From Emticicia sp051209875 (GTDB lineage Bacteria; Bacteroidota; Bacteroidia; Cytophagales; Spirosomataceae), in assembly GCF_051209875.1 (NCBI RefSeq), contig NZ_JBNTQY010000001.1:5642001-5706000 (forward strand): a stretch of 64,000 bases of DNA, given 5' to 3'. Position 1 is the first letter of the stretch, and each line of letters opens with the position of its first letter. The notes below the pieces were generated by a model, which saw only the letters and a program-made list of their open reading frames with translations, made no database searches and had not been told where the DNA came from. Shown here in pieces: positions 1 through 8,031 of the stretch. Both the position numbers and the translations under genes were made by a program.

Positions 1-638
1 CCAAATTCGATAATATGGTTTCCAACTAAAGGAACAATGCTCACATCTCCATTTTTTGCCACGTCTAATTGTGTAAATTGTGCTTTCAAAAAAGCATCTT
101 CATTTATAAAATTTATGAAGTGTAGAATTTTTTCTTGACGCTTTGACTTTAAGTTTGGCAAATTTCGGAAATATTCGCCCGAAAGCAATAGAATTTTTGC
201 CGAATATCGTTCAGAAAGTGGAAAAAACCCTCCATCCGCATCTACATAGGCATCTTCACGGCCATCTGACATTAAAATTCGTGCTACTGGAATATGTTGT
301 TCGATATCAAGGCTCAAATTTCCTTCTATCCCTCTAAAGGCTTGACATGACTTTATTTGCTTATTTTGCAACACTCGTTTTTCGATTTCTCGTAAGTCAA
401 TTTTTTCAAATGTTTTGCCCACGAGTTGGTCACTACCATTCTTAGTAATGAGGGCTTCAATATCTTGTTTATTAACAAAATATTGTTCTTCGGCATTTTT
501 TATTTTGATAACAATTTCTTTGCAACGCTTTGATGAAAATGTATCACTTGAAAAGCCAATCAAGAGTGTTACTGTCCCAAGAGCAACTACTCCTAATACC
601 ACCTTGCCGATTTTTTTTAAGTTAAATTTACTAAACAT
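1..638 (-). CDS. ftsQ: Cell division protein FtsQ (3' end cut by window edge)
   Basis: About 212 codons are visible, running off the left edge, so the C-terminus is missing. The protein starts MFSKFNLKKIGKVVLGVV, a short cytoplasmic stretch followed by one membrane segment (about residues 10-30). A periplasmic part follows with POTRA-like and FtsQ-like text, including VDADGGFFPLSERYS and ILLLSGEY, typical of Bacteroidota FtsQ. FtsQ links early and late divisome proteins in the inner membrane. It is the last visible gene of a minus-strand run ftsW-murG-X-ftsQ, with 86 bp separating it from the gene upstream. The ATG at 638 is the first after the upstream gap. Assignment rests on motifs plus position after murG. 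Confidence 0.85.
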   Translation of the reverse strand, partial: MFSKFNLKKIGKVVLGVVALGTVTLLIGFSSDTFSSKRCKEIVIKIKNAEEQYFVNKQDIEALITKNGSDQLVGKTFEKIDLREIEKRVLQNKQIKSCQAFRGIEGNLSLDIEQHIPVARILMSDGREDAYVDADGGFFPLSERYSAKILLLSGEYFRNLPNLKSKRQEKILHFINFINEDAFLKAQFTQLDVAKNGDVSIVPLVGNHIIEF

Positions 639-724
639 TTTTATAAATATTAGGAAAGTACATAAAGCGTTAATTATCAATTAGTTATTGGAATTTTTGT
701 CTCAATTAAAAGGCTAATAAGTTA

Positions 725-1504
725 CTATTTAAGGCCTTTCAAGAACGAATTTTGGTCTGTCAATGTCTTAAATTCATCCGCAATTTTAGGTTCTAAGTCT
801 GTTTTGCATAATTCCTTTAATCGCTCAATATCTTTATTCCAACCCGAGCCGTCAAAAAAAGACAAACCTTTGTGGTCTCTTATTTTGTATAAGGCCGAGC
901 TTTTATAGGCTGTACCCAAATATACGTTTTTTAAATGATTGTCTTTTGCCCAACGTATCAATCTCCACATCATCCATTTACCCAATGAGTGCGTTCGCAT
1001 ATATTCTGTATCAAAAAAAGCGAACCAATAATGTAATATTTCGTCATTTAAGGCAACAAATACAAAACCTAAAAACTTCTCTCCCGACGTAAAACGAAAT
1101 ATATGCGTCCCTGTTGTTCTCGACAAGATATATTGCCAACGCTCCATACTCATATTATCGTCACCAATGCGTTGAGAAATATATTCCTGACAAAAGTTAA
1201 CAAATTCCGGTGAATTTAAATCAAAATCTTCTTTTTTGATAACTTCTAACTGAATATTTAATGGTTCAACTAAACGATTTACACGTCGATTTTCAGAAGT
1301 ATCTTCAAATCTTTCTAAATCAACTCTCAGACTACGAGCCAAGTAAAAAATATCACCTTCAATATCCAAGTTTCCTGTATATGGCAGAAAGCCCTTCTCA
1401 TAAATTTCTGCCAATTCTGCTTGTGATTCTTTCAAGCAATAAATAGCATAATCAAATGTATAAGTTGAATAATCTACTCTATTTTCAGAAAAAAATATCT
1501 TCAT
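725..1504 (-). CDS. GNAT-fold, arginyl/leucyl-transferase (ATE)-like protein
   Basis: A 259-residue protein of uncertain function. The C-terminal half (about 120-245) reads like the acyltransferase fold shared by GNAT enzymes and the ATE/BPT tRNA-protein transferases: strand-rich GEKFLGFVFVALNDEILHYW, then LGKWMMWRLIRWAKDN, then VYLGTAYKSSALYKIRDHKG with a nearby FFDGSGWNKD. No signal peptide or membrane segment is visible. The ATG lies 6 bp after the murG stop, so the two are almost certainly cotranscribed. It occupies the place where murC usually lies in Bacteroidota wall clusters. It could modify proteins or small molecules; the substrate is not predictable from sequence. Family confidence is moderate, function low. 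Confidence 0.6.
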   Translation of the reverse strand: MKIFFSENRVDYSTYTFDYAIYCLKESQAELAEIYEKGFLPYTGNLDIEGDIFYLARSLRVDLERFEDTSENRRVNRLVEPLNIQLEVIKKEDFDLNSPEFVNFCQEYISQRIGDDNMSMERWQYILSRTTGTHIFRFTSGEKFLGFVFVALNDEILHYWFAFFDTEYMRTHSLGKWMMWRLIRWAKDNHLKNVYLGTAYKSSALYKIRDHKGLSFFDGSGWNKDIERLKELCKTDLEPKIADEFKTLTDQNSFLKGLK

Positions 1505-1510
1505 AATGGG

Positions 1511-2608
1511 CTATTGGTGTATAATTTTCAAAACTTCTGCTGCTATTTCTTTTCCAGCATTTGGTCTTGCTAAGGTTTTTATATTTTTACTTAATTGTTC
1601 CATTAGTACTGGGTTATCAGACAATTCTATTGTTTTATCAACCAAAATATCTCCGGCTTCTATGTCTTTCACCATCCAAGCAGCATTTTCATTGACCAAA
1701 CTCATGGCATTCTGAGTTTGATGGTCTTCGGCTGCGGTAGGCAATGGTACCAAAATCGAAGGTTTTTCAGCCAAACATAACTCTGAAACTGATAAAGCTC
1801 CTGCTCTCGAAACAACTAAATCGGCTGCAGCATAGGCTAAATCCATTTCATAAATAAAATCTGAGACATAAACTCTTTTGGTCTGTAATGATTCTACCTT
1901 TGTTTTTGCTTTATCAATAAATAACTTTCCTGTTTGCCAAATTATCTGCAAATCATTGGCAATCAAATCGTTAAGTCCTGCAAAAACAGCTTCATTGATT
2001 GTTCTTGCACCTTGACTTCCGCCAATCACCAGCAAAGTTTTTCTTTCAATATCTAAACCAAAATGATTGAATGCTTGCTCACGCTTTGACGATGTTTCAA
2101 GAATATCTTTTCTGACGGGATTTCCTGTCATTACAATTTTTTCTTTTGGAAAAAACTGTTCCATATTTGGGTAGGCAACACAAATTTTCTTGGCACGCTT
2201 GGCTACAAATTTATTAGTAACACCTGCAAACGAATTTTGTTCCTGAATCAAAGTCGGTACACCAAGCAAATTTGCCATTATCAATGTGGGGCCACTCGCA
2301 TATCCACCAACACCAATCGCTATATTTGGCTTAAAATCTTTGATAATTTTATACGTTTTCCAAAGACTTTTTGCCAGTTTAAATGGAAGACCAAAGTTTG
2401 CCAGCATATTTGAGCGATTGATACCCGCAATCGGCAATCCGATTATTTTATAACCAGCTTTCGGCACTTTTTCCATTTCCATCTTACCTTCAGCTCCCAC
2501 AAACAAAATTTCAATGTTTGCATCAAGAGCTTTGAGTTCGTTGGCAATGGCAACGGCTGGATAAATATGCCCGCCTGTTCCGCCTCCACTTATGATGATT
2601 TTTGTCAT
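1511..2608 (-). CDS. murG: UDP-GlcNAc:undecaprenyl-PP-MurNAc-pentapeptide GlcNAc transferase MurG
   Basis: 365 residues, the normal length. MurG adds GlcNAc to lipid I to make lipid II on the cytoplasmic face of the inner membrane. The N-terminal glycine loop GGGTGGH is at residues 8-14. A second loop GVGGYASGPTLIMANLLGVP and the nucleotide-sugar motif GGSQGARTINEA mark the C-terminal domain. The late segment AEDHQTQNAMSLV holds the conserved acidic and Gln residues of GT28 enzymes. It follows ftsW by 63 bp on the same strand and leads directly into the ATE-like gene. Septal flippase/polymerase, lipid II synthesis and divisome assembly are thus linked in one transcription unit. Confidence 0.96.
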   Translation of the reverse strand: MTKIIISGGGTGGHIYPAVAIANELKALDANIEILFVGAEGKMEMEKVPKAGYKIIGLPIAGINRSNMLANFGLPFKLAKSLWKTYKIIKDFKPNIAIGVGGYASGPTLIMANLLGVPTLIQEQNSFAGVTNKFVAKRAKKICVAYPNMEQFFPKEKIVMTGNPVRKDILETSSKREQAFNHFGLDIERKTLLVIGGSQGARTINEAVFAGLNDLIANDLQIIWQTGKLFIDKAKTKVESLQTKRVYVSDFIYEMDLAYAAADLVVSRAGALSVSELCLAEKPSILVPLPTAAEDHQTQNAMSLVNENAAWMVKDIEAGDILVDKTIELSDNPVLMEQLSKNIKTLARPNAGKEIAAEVLKIIHQ

Positions 2609-2671
2609 ATAATATCACCCAAAATAAAAAAATATTGTCAAAAAAGTTTGTCGTCTAATAATTATTTGCCT

Positions 2672-3856
2672 TTAGGATTGATGCTCTATTGATTTTTCAT
2701 CATACTCCCCTTTTGTTACACTCAATACAATGCCAATGGCTACGGCTGTGAACAAAATTGATGTTCCCCCCATACTCATTAATGGCAACGTTTGACCTGT
2801 AACTGGCCCTAAACCTACATTAATAAACATGTGAACAAATGCTTGAAAAACGATGCTAAAAGTAAGCCCCACACAAAGTAGCCCCCCAAAAGCACGATTG
2901 GTATTTTCAACATTTTTTAGTCCACGATAAAGCAACCAAAGATACAAACCCATCACCAAAACAGCACCTAAAAAACCATATTCTTCAATAATAATAGCAT
3001 ATATATAATCAGAAAATGCTTCGGGTAAATAGTTTCTTTGAAAACTTTTACCGGGCCCGATACCAATAGCTCCACCTCTGGCAATGGCAATCATGGCTTG
3101 CTCTCTTTGATAATTATCATCCCTATCTCTATTGCCAATTACTTTATCGCCGTTAATATCAACATCAGCAAATGCTTCGATCCGTTCAAGCACCACTTGT
3201 CCACGTCCAAATTCTACGCCACGTGCATACAAAAATACACTAATACTCATCACTACAAATAAAACTCCAATGACAAATCCAGCCATTCGAGCAAGATAAC
3301 GACTTGGTACACGCCCTACCCACATGATCAGAAAGCACGTTACACCTAAAATAACGGCTGTTGAGAAGTTTGTGATTGCCAACATACCACAAAGTAAACC
3401 ACACCAAAATATTAAACCATAAAGTGTCCTTGGAGTATATTCTACATTCTGACGACGAGCTAACATCGCAGCAAGATTGGTGATAAGCACCAAACGAACC
3501 AAATCTGATGATTGAAATGAGATACCAAAAAGGTTAATCCAACGCTTTGTTCCACCAACAGTAGTACCAAAAAGATAGGTATAAATCAGCAGAAAAGGAG
3601 TAATCCAAAGCAAGAGTTTTGAAATACCTGCATATTTGGTGTAATTAACTCGATGAATGAGCCATATTACCAAAAGACCAAGCACTAAATGGGCTGTATG
3701 TGTAAGGAGGTAACTTTCGGTATTGCCGCCTGCTTTTTTATAAGCAAGAGCTGAACTGGCACTATAAACGACCAGCATACTGAATAAAGAAAGTAGAGCA
3801 ATGATGAACCAGATTTGCCAGTCACCACGCAGTTTGTCTTTCAACCACGTTTCCAT
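2672..3856 (-). CDS. ftsW: Septal peptidoglycan polymerase FtsW (SEDS family)
   Basis: 394 residues, about ten membrane segments. SEDS signatures include GTTVGGTKRWINLFGISFQ followed by SSDLVRLVLITNLAAMLARR, and the C-terminal LPLMSMGGTSILFTAVAIGI. FtsW polymerises glycan from lipid II at the septum with its partner PBP. The first-gene position and the partner murG/ftsQ favour FtsW over the elongasome protein RodA. It heads this segment of the cluster: about 500 bp upstream holds no gene, so it likely has its own promoter (a TACATTTG -7 box lies near 3948-3955 on the minus strand). The usual upstream genes (mraY, murD) are not adjacent. Confidence 0.93.
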   Translation of the reverse strand: METWLKDKLRGDWQIWFIIALLSLFSMLVVYSASSALAYKKAGGNTESYLLTHTAHLVLGLLVIWLIHRVNYTKYAGISKLLLWITPFLLIYTYLFGTTVGGTKRWINLFGISFQSSDLVRLVLITNLAAMLARRQNVEYTPRTLYGLIFWCGLLCGMLAITNFSTAVILGVTCFLIMWVGRVPSRYLARMAGFVIGVLFVVMSISVFLYARGVEFGRGQVVLERIEAFADVDINGDKVIGNRDRDDNYQREQAMIAIARGGAIGIGPGKSFQRNYLPEAFSDYIYAIIIEEYGFLGAVLVMGLYLWLLYRGLKNVENTNRAFGGLLCVGLTFSIVFQAFVHMFINVGLGPVTGQTLPLMSMGGTSILFTAVAIGIVLSVTKGEYDEKSIEHQS

Positions 3857-3947
3857 GATTTTAATGGGACGAAAGATCGTCAGTTAAGTTTATAGGAAAT
3901 AAGCACGCATACCTTCCCGTAATTTAAATAAAAACTAAAAGGCGTAA

Positions 3948-3955
3948 CAAATGTA
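3948..3955 (-). promoter_or_regulatory. Candidate Bacteroidota -7 box for ftsW
   Basis: Read on the minus strand the bases are TACATTTG, matching the Bacteroidota primary-sigma -7 consensus TAnnTTTG. They lie about 90 bp before the ftsW ATG. The upstream -33 TTTG is only approximate (TTTC), so this is a plausible but unproven start for the ftsW-murG-ftsQ unit. Confidence 0.4.
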
Positions 3956-4117
3956 AATTATTTAAAAGTGAAAGAAAAGAAAAATTTGAAAAATTTATTA
4001 TTAGGTGTTTTTTCATTTGAAATGCCATATTTTTATAAAAAAAGTCTCTTTTTAGCAAAATATTATTCGGTTTGATTATTTAATTTGGTCAATACTTTTT
4101 ATATTTAATTAATAGTA

Positions 4118-4152
4118 AAAGCCATCTGCTCAATCAAAATACAGATGGCTTT
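4118..4152 (-). terminator. Hairpin, probable terminator of the DUF3078 gene
   Basis: AAAGCCATCTG (4118-4128) pairs perfectly with CAGATGGCTTT (4142-4152) around a 13-base loop. It lies downstream of the minus-strand DUF3078 gene and upstream of ftsW. There is no long T-run, so termination strength is uncertain. Confidence 0.6.
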
Positions 4153-4361
4153 ACCCTCTTTTCACCTAAACTTTTTTTCTGTCAATTTTGCTTTATTTGC
4201 CGCTTTTATTATTAAATAAATAGTCCACCCCCTACGATATTAGGGCTTAACACATTTCTAAGAAAATTACTATAATTAATAAAAATTGATAGATATAGTC
4301 GACTATTTTTTATTGTTTCTGAAACTATTCATTTTGTAAACTTCCATAAATTTACTGAGTA

Positions 4362-5294
4362 TTAAATGGTAAATAAGAAACCGACAGCCAGACCTTCACT
4401 TAATTGGAATTTTTTAACAATATCTGCATCATAAACACCTATCAAGGTAAAGTTTACGTTTAGGTATTTATTTACTTTAGCTGTCGCTACTACACTAATA
4501 TTGTGGTCGATAGGCTTGGTTTTTGGGGCGTAGGCCACAAATCCTTGATAACGCCATTTTAAATTTAGGTTTTTGGCAATATCTTTATCAAATGCTGCTA
4601 CTACTTGAAAACCCATTTCATTAAGAACTTTTTTACCCTTTTCTACCCCATATGAGCGAAATACTTTTTTGCCGTCTTCTGTTACTTCTTTTTGTGTATT
4701 GACAAAAACCACATCATCACTTACAAATGTTTGACGCAACGTGGCACCACCTAATTGCATAACAAAATACTTAACAGGTTTCCATTCAAGACCAACACCC
4801 TCGGCAAGAAAGCCTGGGGCAAATAAATTCCCGATTTTATTTCCTTTAACTCCCTTTGCATCATATGCAAATCCTGGAGCAAACTGAGATAAAAAATTAA
4901 CTCCTGCAAACCAATTGGTTGTCGATGTGAGTTTGCTTGCATACTTCACATCAATAAAAATTCTATCTATACTTTTACGTGGGTCTTGTCCTTTATTTTT
5001 CACAGTACCATACTGAAATTGCATATCTGATGAAAAAACGCCTTTATTTTTGTGGTAAACTGCTTTATTGTTAAAAAGCAAGCCAAGACCAATACTACCC
5101 ACACTTCCTTGAGCTCCGGACCAAGCATCATTGAAACCAGCTTGTGAAAAATTAATGCCTAACTGTGTACTACGAGGATCCCACCAACCTACTTTTAGCG
5201 AATCTTCATGGTTTTTAGGTGCCTCTTGGGCAACTTGGGCAAACAGATTGACTGTGAAAATTAAATAACTGACTGTTAATAAAAACTTTTTCAT
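4362..5294 (-). CDS. DUF3078 family secreted protein
   Basis: 310 residues from the chosen start. The upstream in-frame start at 5363 would add 23 unlikely residues (TQKCFCHCIAKN...). The ATG at 5294 gives a clean Sec signal peptide, MKKFLLTVSYLIFTVNLFAQ. The mature part has WWDPRSTQLGINFSQAGFNDAW and GAQGSVGSIGLGLLFNNKA, hallmarks of DUF3078, then alternating strands ending in aromatic-rich FQLSEGLAVGFLFTI, suggesting a beta-barrel outer-membrane protein. Its function is unknown in the family. It stands alone with its own terminator. Confidence 0.8.
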   Translation of the reverse strand: MKKFLLTVSYLIFTVNLFAQVAQEAPKNHEDSLKVGWWDPRSTQLGINFSQAGFNDAWSGAQGSVGSIGLGLLFNNKAVYHKNKGVFSSDMQFQYGTVKNKGQDPRKSIDRIFIDVKYASKLTSTTNWFAGVNFLSQFAPGFAYDAKGVKGNKIGNLFAPGFLAEGVGLEWKPVKYFVMQLGGATLRQTFVSDDVVFVNTQKEVTEDGKKVFRSYGVEKGKKVLNEMGFQVVAAFDKDIAKNLNLKWRYQGFVAYAPKTKPIDHNISVVATAKVNKYLNVNFTLIGVYDADIVKKFQLSEGLAVGFLFTI

Positions 5295-5495
5295 TATTAT
5301 ACAAATTAGCGTTTGGTTAAAAATATTTTTAGCGATACAGTGACAAAAGCATTTTTGTGTCACGTATATCTATGATTCTTATTTATTAAAGAACATATAT
5401 TAGACTTTAGAAGAAGACAATAGTCACGGTTTATGCGTAATAAACGGTGCTATTTAACTTTAAACGCAGTAAATTATCTTGAGAAAATCAACAAA

Positions 5496-6323
5496 TTATT
5501 CAAAAATTATAACTTTTTTTGATTGTAAGACTTGCAATGGGAAAATGGTTTTCGAGTCCACAGTTTTAAGAGTTATCGTGGTATTATCCATCGCTATGAC
5601 TTCCCCTTTTACTCCATCAATTTCTATAACTTGTCCTTCTCGGTATCTATTTTTACTATAAAATGAAGAAATAATATTGAGTAAAATTTCCTTCGATGCA
5701 AATCCATAGCCAATCGCAAATGCAAAGATGACACCACCCACCATTAAGTTAAAACTCGACTCAAGTAAGCTTGTATTAATACCTACTTGTGCTACCGCTT
5801 GTATGACAAAAATTATCAATAAAAAAAAGAAAATAGCTGTTCCGATGAGCTTACCAGCCGCAATGTTGAATGATTTACAAAGAGTGACTACAAAGTTTTT
5901 GAGGGCATCAGCCAAGAAAATTCCAGCAGAAAGCATTAATGCTGACGAAATCAGTTTAGGAATAAACTCTACCAATAACTTCACCATATCTGAGATAGCA
6001 GGAACACCTAAGGTGTCGGCTGCTGGTCTTAGCATAAATATCAGAATAAAATAATACAAAACTTTAGAAATAATTGAGCTTAGTTTTATTTCTAATTTCA
6101 AACTCTTAATAGCATCAATATCATTTAACTTCTCACCAATCTTATCTGCCCCTACTCTTTCCAGCATTTTTTGTGTTACAGCAGCCACCATTTTAGCAAC
6201 CGCCCAGCCTATTAGCAAAATAATAATTGCACCAATTAGGTTATAAAAGAAGCCCATGAAGCTTTTAATCATATCATTAAAAGTTTCAATCAATGTATCG
6301 GTAAAACTTAGTGTTGGTTTCAT
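5496..6323 (-). CDS. Small-conductance mechanosensitive channel (MscS family)
   Basis: 275 residues. Membrane segments lie near 20-45, 80-105, 115-140 and 160-190. The MscS pore and beta-domain text follows: GYGFASKEILLNIISSFYSK, then NRYREGQVIEIDGVKGEVIAMDN and a final FPLQVLQSKKVIIFE. Such channels open under membrane tension and release solutes on hypo-osmotic shock. Compared with E. coli MscS the C-terminal alpha/beta domain is missing, which is common in the YnaI/Bacteroidota-type short homologues. It lies 45 bp after the small unknown gene in the sigma-factor run on the same strand. Confidence 0.88.
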   Translation of the reverse strand: MKPTLSFTDTLIETFNDMIKSFMGFFYNLIGAIIILLIGWAVAKMVAAVTQKMLERVGADKIGEKLNDIDAIKSLKLEIKLSSIISKVLYYFILIFMLRPAADTLGVPAISDMVKLLVEFIPKLISSALMLSAGIFLADALKNFVVTLCKSFNIAAGKLIGTAIFFFLLIIFVIQAVAQVGINTSLLESSFNLMVGGVIFAFAIGYGFASKEILLNIISSFYSKNRYREGQVIEIDGVKGEVIAMDNTTITLKTVDSKTIFPLQVLQSKKVIIFE

Positions 6324-6368
6324 GTACTATCTTAATAATTTATAAAAATCGAGGTCGAATACTTAATA

Positions 6369-6596
6369 TTACTCTTCTTTAGGCTCTAATTCTTGCAAAA
6401 GTTTTACCGCTACAACCATCGGTTCACCCAAAAACATTTGTACAATTTGCATAGCATCACGAATGGCATCTATTTCTGCTGTTAGCATTCCTTTCAGATG
6501 TTCGGGGGCAGTAGCATTATCATCAAAATCTTCCATTGGTTTGGGTACAGGTTTTCTGAGAATAGTTAAGTTAATGATTTTATCATGGTTATCCAC
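6369..6596 (-). CDS. Small acidic hypothetical protein between sigma factor and MscS
   Basis: 75 residues, not recognised. The only possible start is GTG at 6596, because a stop lies six codons upstream; an AAGGAAG sequence about 8 bases before it could act as a ribosome site. Residues 1-25 are basic/proline-rich (ILRKPVPKP). Residues 30-70 look like one amphipathic helix ending in acidic LLQELEPKEE. No membrane segment or zinc motif is visible, so it does not resemble a classical anti-sigma factor. It is placed 66 bp after the ECF sigma gene and 45 bp before mscS, so cotranscription is likely. A regulatory role is only a guess from position. Confidence 0.6.
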   Translation of the reverse strand: MDNHDKIINLTILRKPVPKPMEDFDDNATAPEHLKGMLTAEIDAIRDAMQIVQMFLGEPMVVAVKLLQELEPKEE

Positions 6597-6662
6597 TAAA
6601 AAATCTTCCTTTCAATTATCGAAATTACTGATTATCAACAAAAAAATTAAGACAATCTGTCA

Positions 6663-7286
6663 TTATTTTTTCCAAAACCAAAGTACTTTGATAAGTATAA
6701 GCAAGAAGAAAAGTATATTTTCTGTATAAATCTTTCTGAGCTTTTCTTTTGTACGCATCAAACGCATTTTTACTGCACTTTCGCTTATCTTAAATGTGTC
6801 GGCTATATCCTTGATACTAAAGTCATCTTGGTATTTCATTAGTAGAATAGCTCGTTCTTCTGGGTCAATTTTTTGCAGGGCTTTTTTGAGGTCTTGTGCC
6901 TGAATTTCCATCAGCTCATTTTCATTTTCCTCTTCTTCAAGGTCAAAGTTTTCATCAAGAGTTGTCTCTGCTTGTTTTTTAACAAGACGCACTTGATCCA
7001 TACAATAATTATAGGTAATTGAGTAAAGCCATGTCGAAAATTTGGCATGTTCTTTAAATCCTCCTATTTTTAATACCAACCTTAAAAAAATATCATGCGT
7101 GAAATCTTCCGCTTGGGCATCATTTTTTACAAAAGAAAGGCACTTCCGATAAACTTTATCAACATAACGGTCATAAAGTTCCTCAAAATACACGTTCCTT
7201 TGTGTTTCGACATAAAGCCGAACTAATTCTTCGTCAGCAGTATGTTTAAATGCTTTGTTTTTCAATTTTGACCAAGTGATTAGCAA
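6663..7286 (-). CDS. ECF RNA polymerase sigma factor with hydrophobic C-terminal tail
   Basis: 207 residues. Region 2 is DFTHDIFLRLVLKIGGF followed by KFSTWLYSITYNYCMDQVR. Region 4 is DPEERAILLMKYQDDFSIKD followed by ISESAVKMRLMRTKEKLRKIY. ECF factors direct polymerase to stress or envelope promoters. Two oddities are seen. No ATG is available: a stop lies just upstream and the first start is TTG at 7286 (another TTG at 7265). After region 4 there is an extra tail, NILFFLLILIKVLWFWKK, long and hydrophobic enough to touch or span a membrane. A frameshift making a false tail is the alternative. It is the first gene of the run sigma-small protein-mscS. Confidence 0.88.
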   Translation of the reverse strand: MLITWSKLKNKAFKHTADEELVRLYVETQRNVYFEELYDRYVDKVYRKCLSFVKNDAQAEDFTHDIFLRLVLKIGGFKEHAKFSTWLYSITYNYCMDQVRLVKKQAETTLDENFDLEEEENENELMEIQAQDLKKALQKIDPEERAILLMKYQDDFSIKDIADTFKISESAVKMRLMRTKEKLRKIYTENILFFLLILIKVLWFWKK

Positions 7287-7575
7287 AAAGTAACACTCTT
7301 AGGTATTTTTTCTTTTTGGGTGATAATAAATCTTTCTTCTCTTGTGAAGAAATTGATTCTATATTTTACTAAAAGATATACACGGTTTCGTTTTCTAACA
7401 AAATAAACAATTTTTGGCGAAGCCAACCATATCCTTTGCTCAAATATTCACTATTTTCCACAGAATATCAAACTTAATTCAAAAAATAATAGTATGCTTG
7501 CATAATATTTATTTGTTTTTTTTACTAAATTCGCCCTATATTTAACCGTTCACTTATTTTAAACAATAATAGACA

Positions 7576-7887
7576 ATGTCTGCAAAAGAATACTTACAAA
7601 ATACAGCTGCAAGGCTCACACCAAGCGATATTGATGGTGTTTCAACAACATTACATTTCGATTTTGGTAGTGGTGCCAACTATTCAATGGTTGTTGCCGA
7701 TGGCAAAGCTGAGTTCATAGAAGATTTCATCGGTACGCCTGAGTGTGTTATAAAAGCCGATGCAGATGATTTTGTAAAAATTGCTACTGGCGATATGAAC
7801 CCCATGATGGCAATGATGATGGGTAAATTAAAGCTCTCAAATCCTGGAGCAATGATGAAATATGCAAATATGTTGGGCTTGATGTGA
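7576..7887 (+). CDS. SCP2 sterol-binding-domain protein
   Basis: 103 residues, a single SCP2 fold: HFDFGSGANYSMVVADGKAE, then PECVIKADADDFVKIATGDM and the C-terminal MMGKLKLSNPGAMMKYANML. Stand-alone SCP2 proteins bind acyl-CoA or other lipids in the cytoplasm. The next gene on the same strand, an acyl-CoA dehydrogenase 144 bp downstream, supports a role in fatty-acyl handling. The ATG at 7576 directly follows an A-rich leader with no Shine-Dalgarno sequence. A periodic repeat element lies between it and the dehydrogenase. Confidence 0.87.
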   Translation: MSAKEYLQNTAARLTPSDIDGVSTTLHFDFGSGANYSMVVADGKAEFIEDFIGTPECVIKADADDFVKIATGDMNPMMAMMMGKLKLSNPGAMMKYANMLGLM

Positions 7888-7892
7888 GAGTG

Positions 7893-8018
7893 ATTTGACA
7901 ATTTGAAGATTTGATAATTTGGAAATTAAAGAACTTAGTTTATTGAGAGTCATACAATAAAATTACTTTTTTTCAAATTAAAACATTTTCAAATTGACAA
8001 ATTTCCAAATCTTCAAAT
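7893..8018. repeat. Octamer-periodic inverted-arm element
   Basis: Left arm: ATTTG recurs at 7893, 7901, 7909 and 7917, an exact 8-bp period. Right arm: CAAAT, its reverse complement, recurs at 7990, 7998, 8006 and 8014 (and at 7974), again 8 bp apart. The gap between the SCP2 stop and the dehydrogenase start is largely made of these arms. It is the 8-bp counterpart of the 7-bp elements elsewhere in the window. Confidence 0.75.
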
Positions 8019-8031
8019 AATAATTGATTCT

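Larger units (their letters stand above)
3857..4361. other. Non-coding gap between ftsW and the DUF3078 gene
   Basis: 505 bp, very AT-rich, with no credible ORF. It contains the candidate ftsW promoter near 3950 and a hairpin at 4118-4152 that probably ends the DUF3078 transcript. Nothing else was recognised. Confidence 0.7.

Noticed and set aside
143..684. Plus-strand ORFs opposite ftsQ
   Set aside because: They lie antisense to a well-supported partial ftsQ and have no protein-like features.
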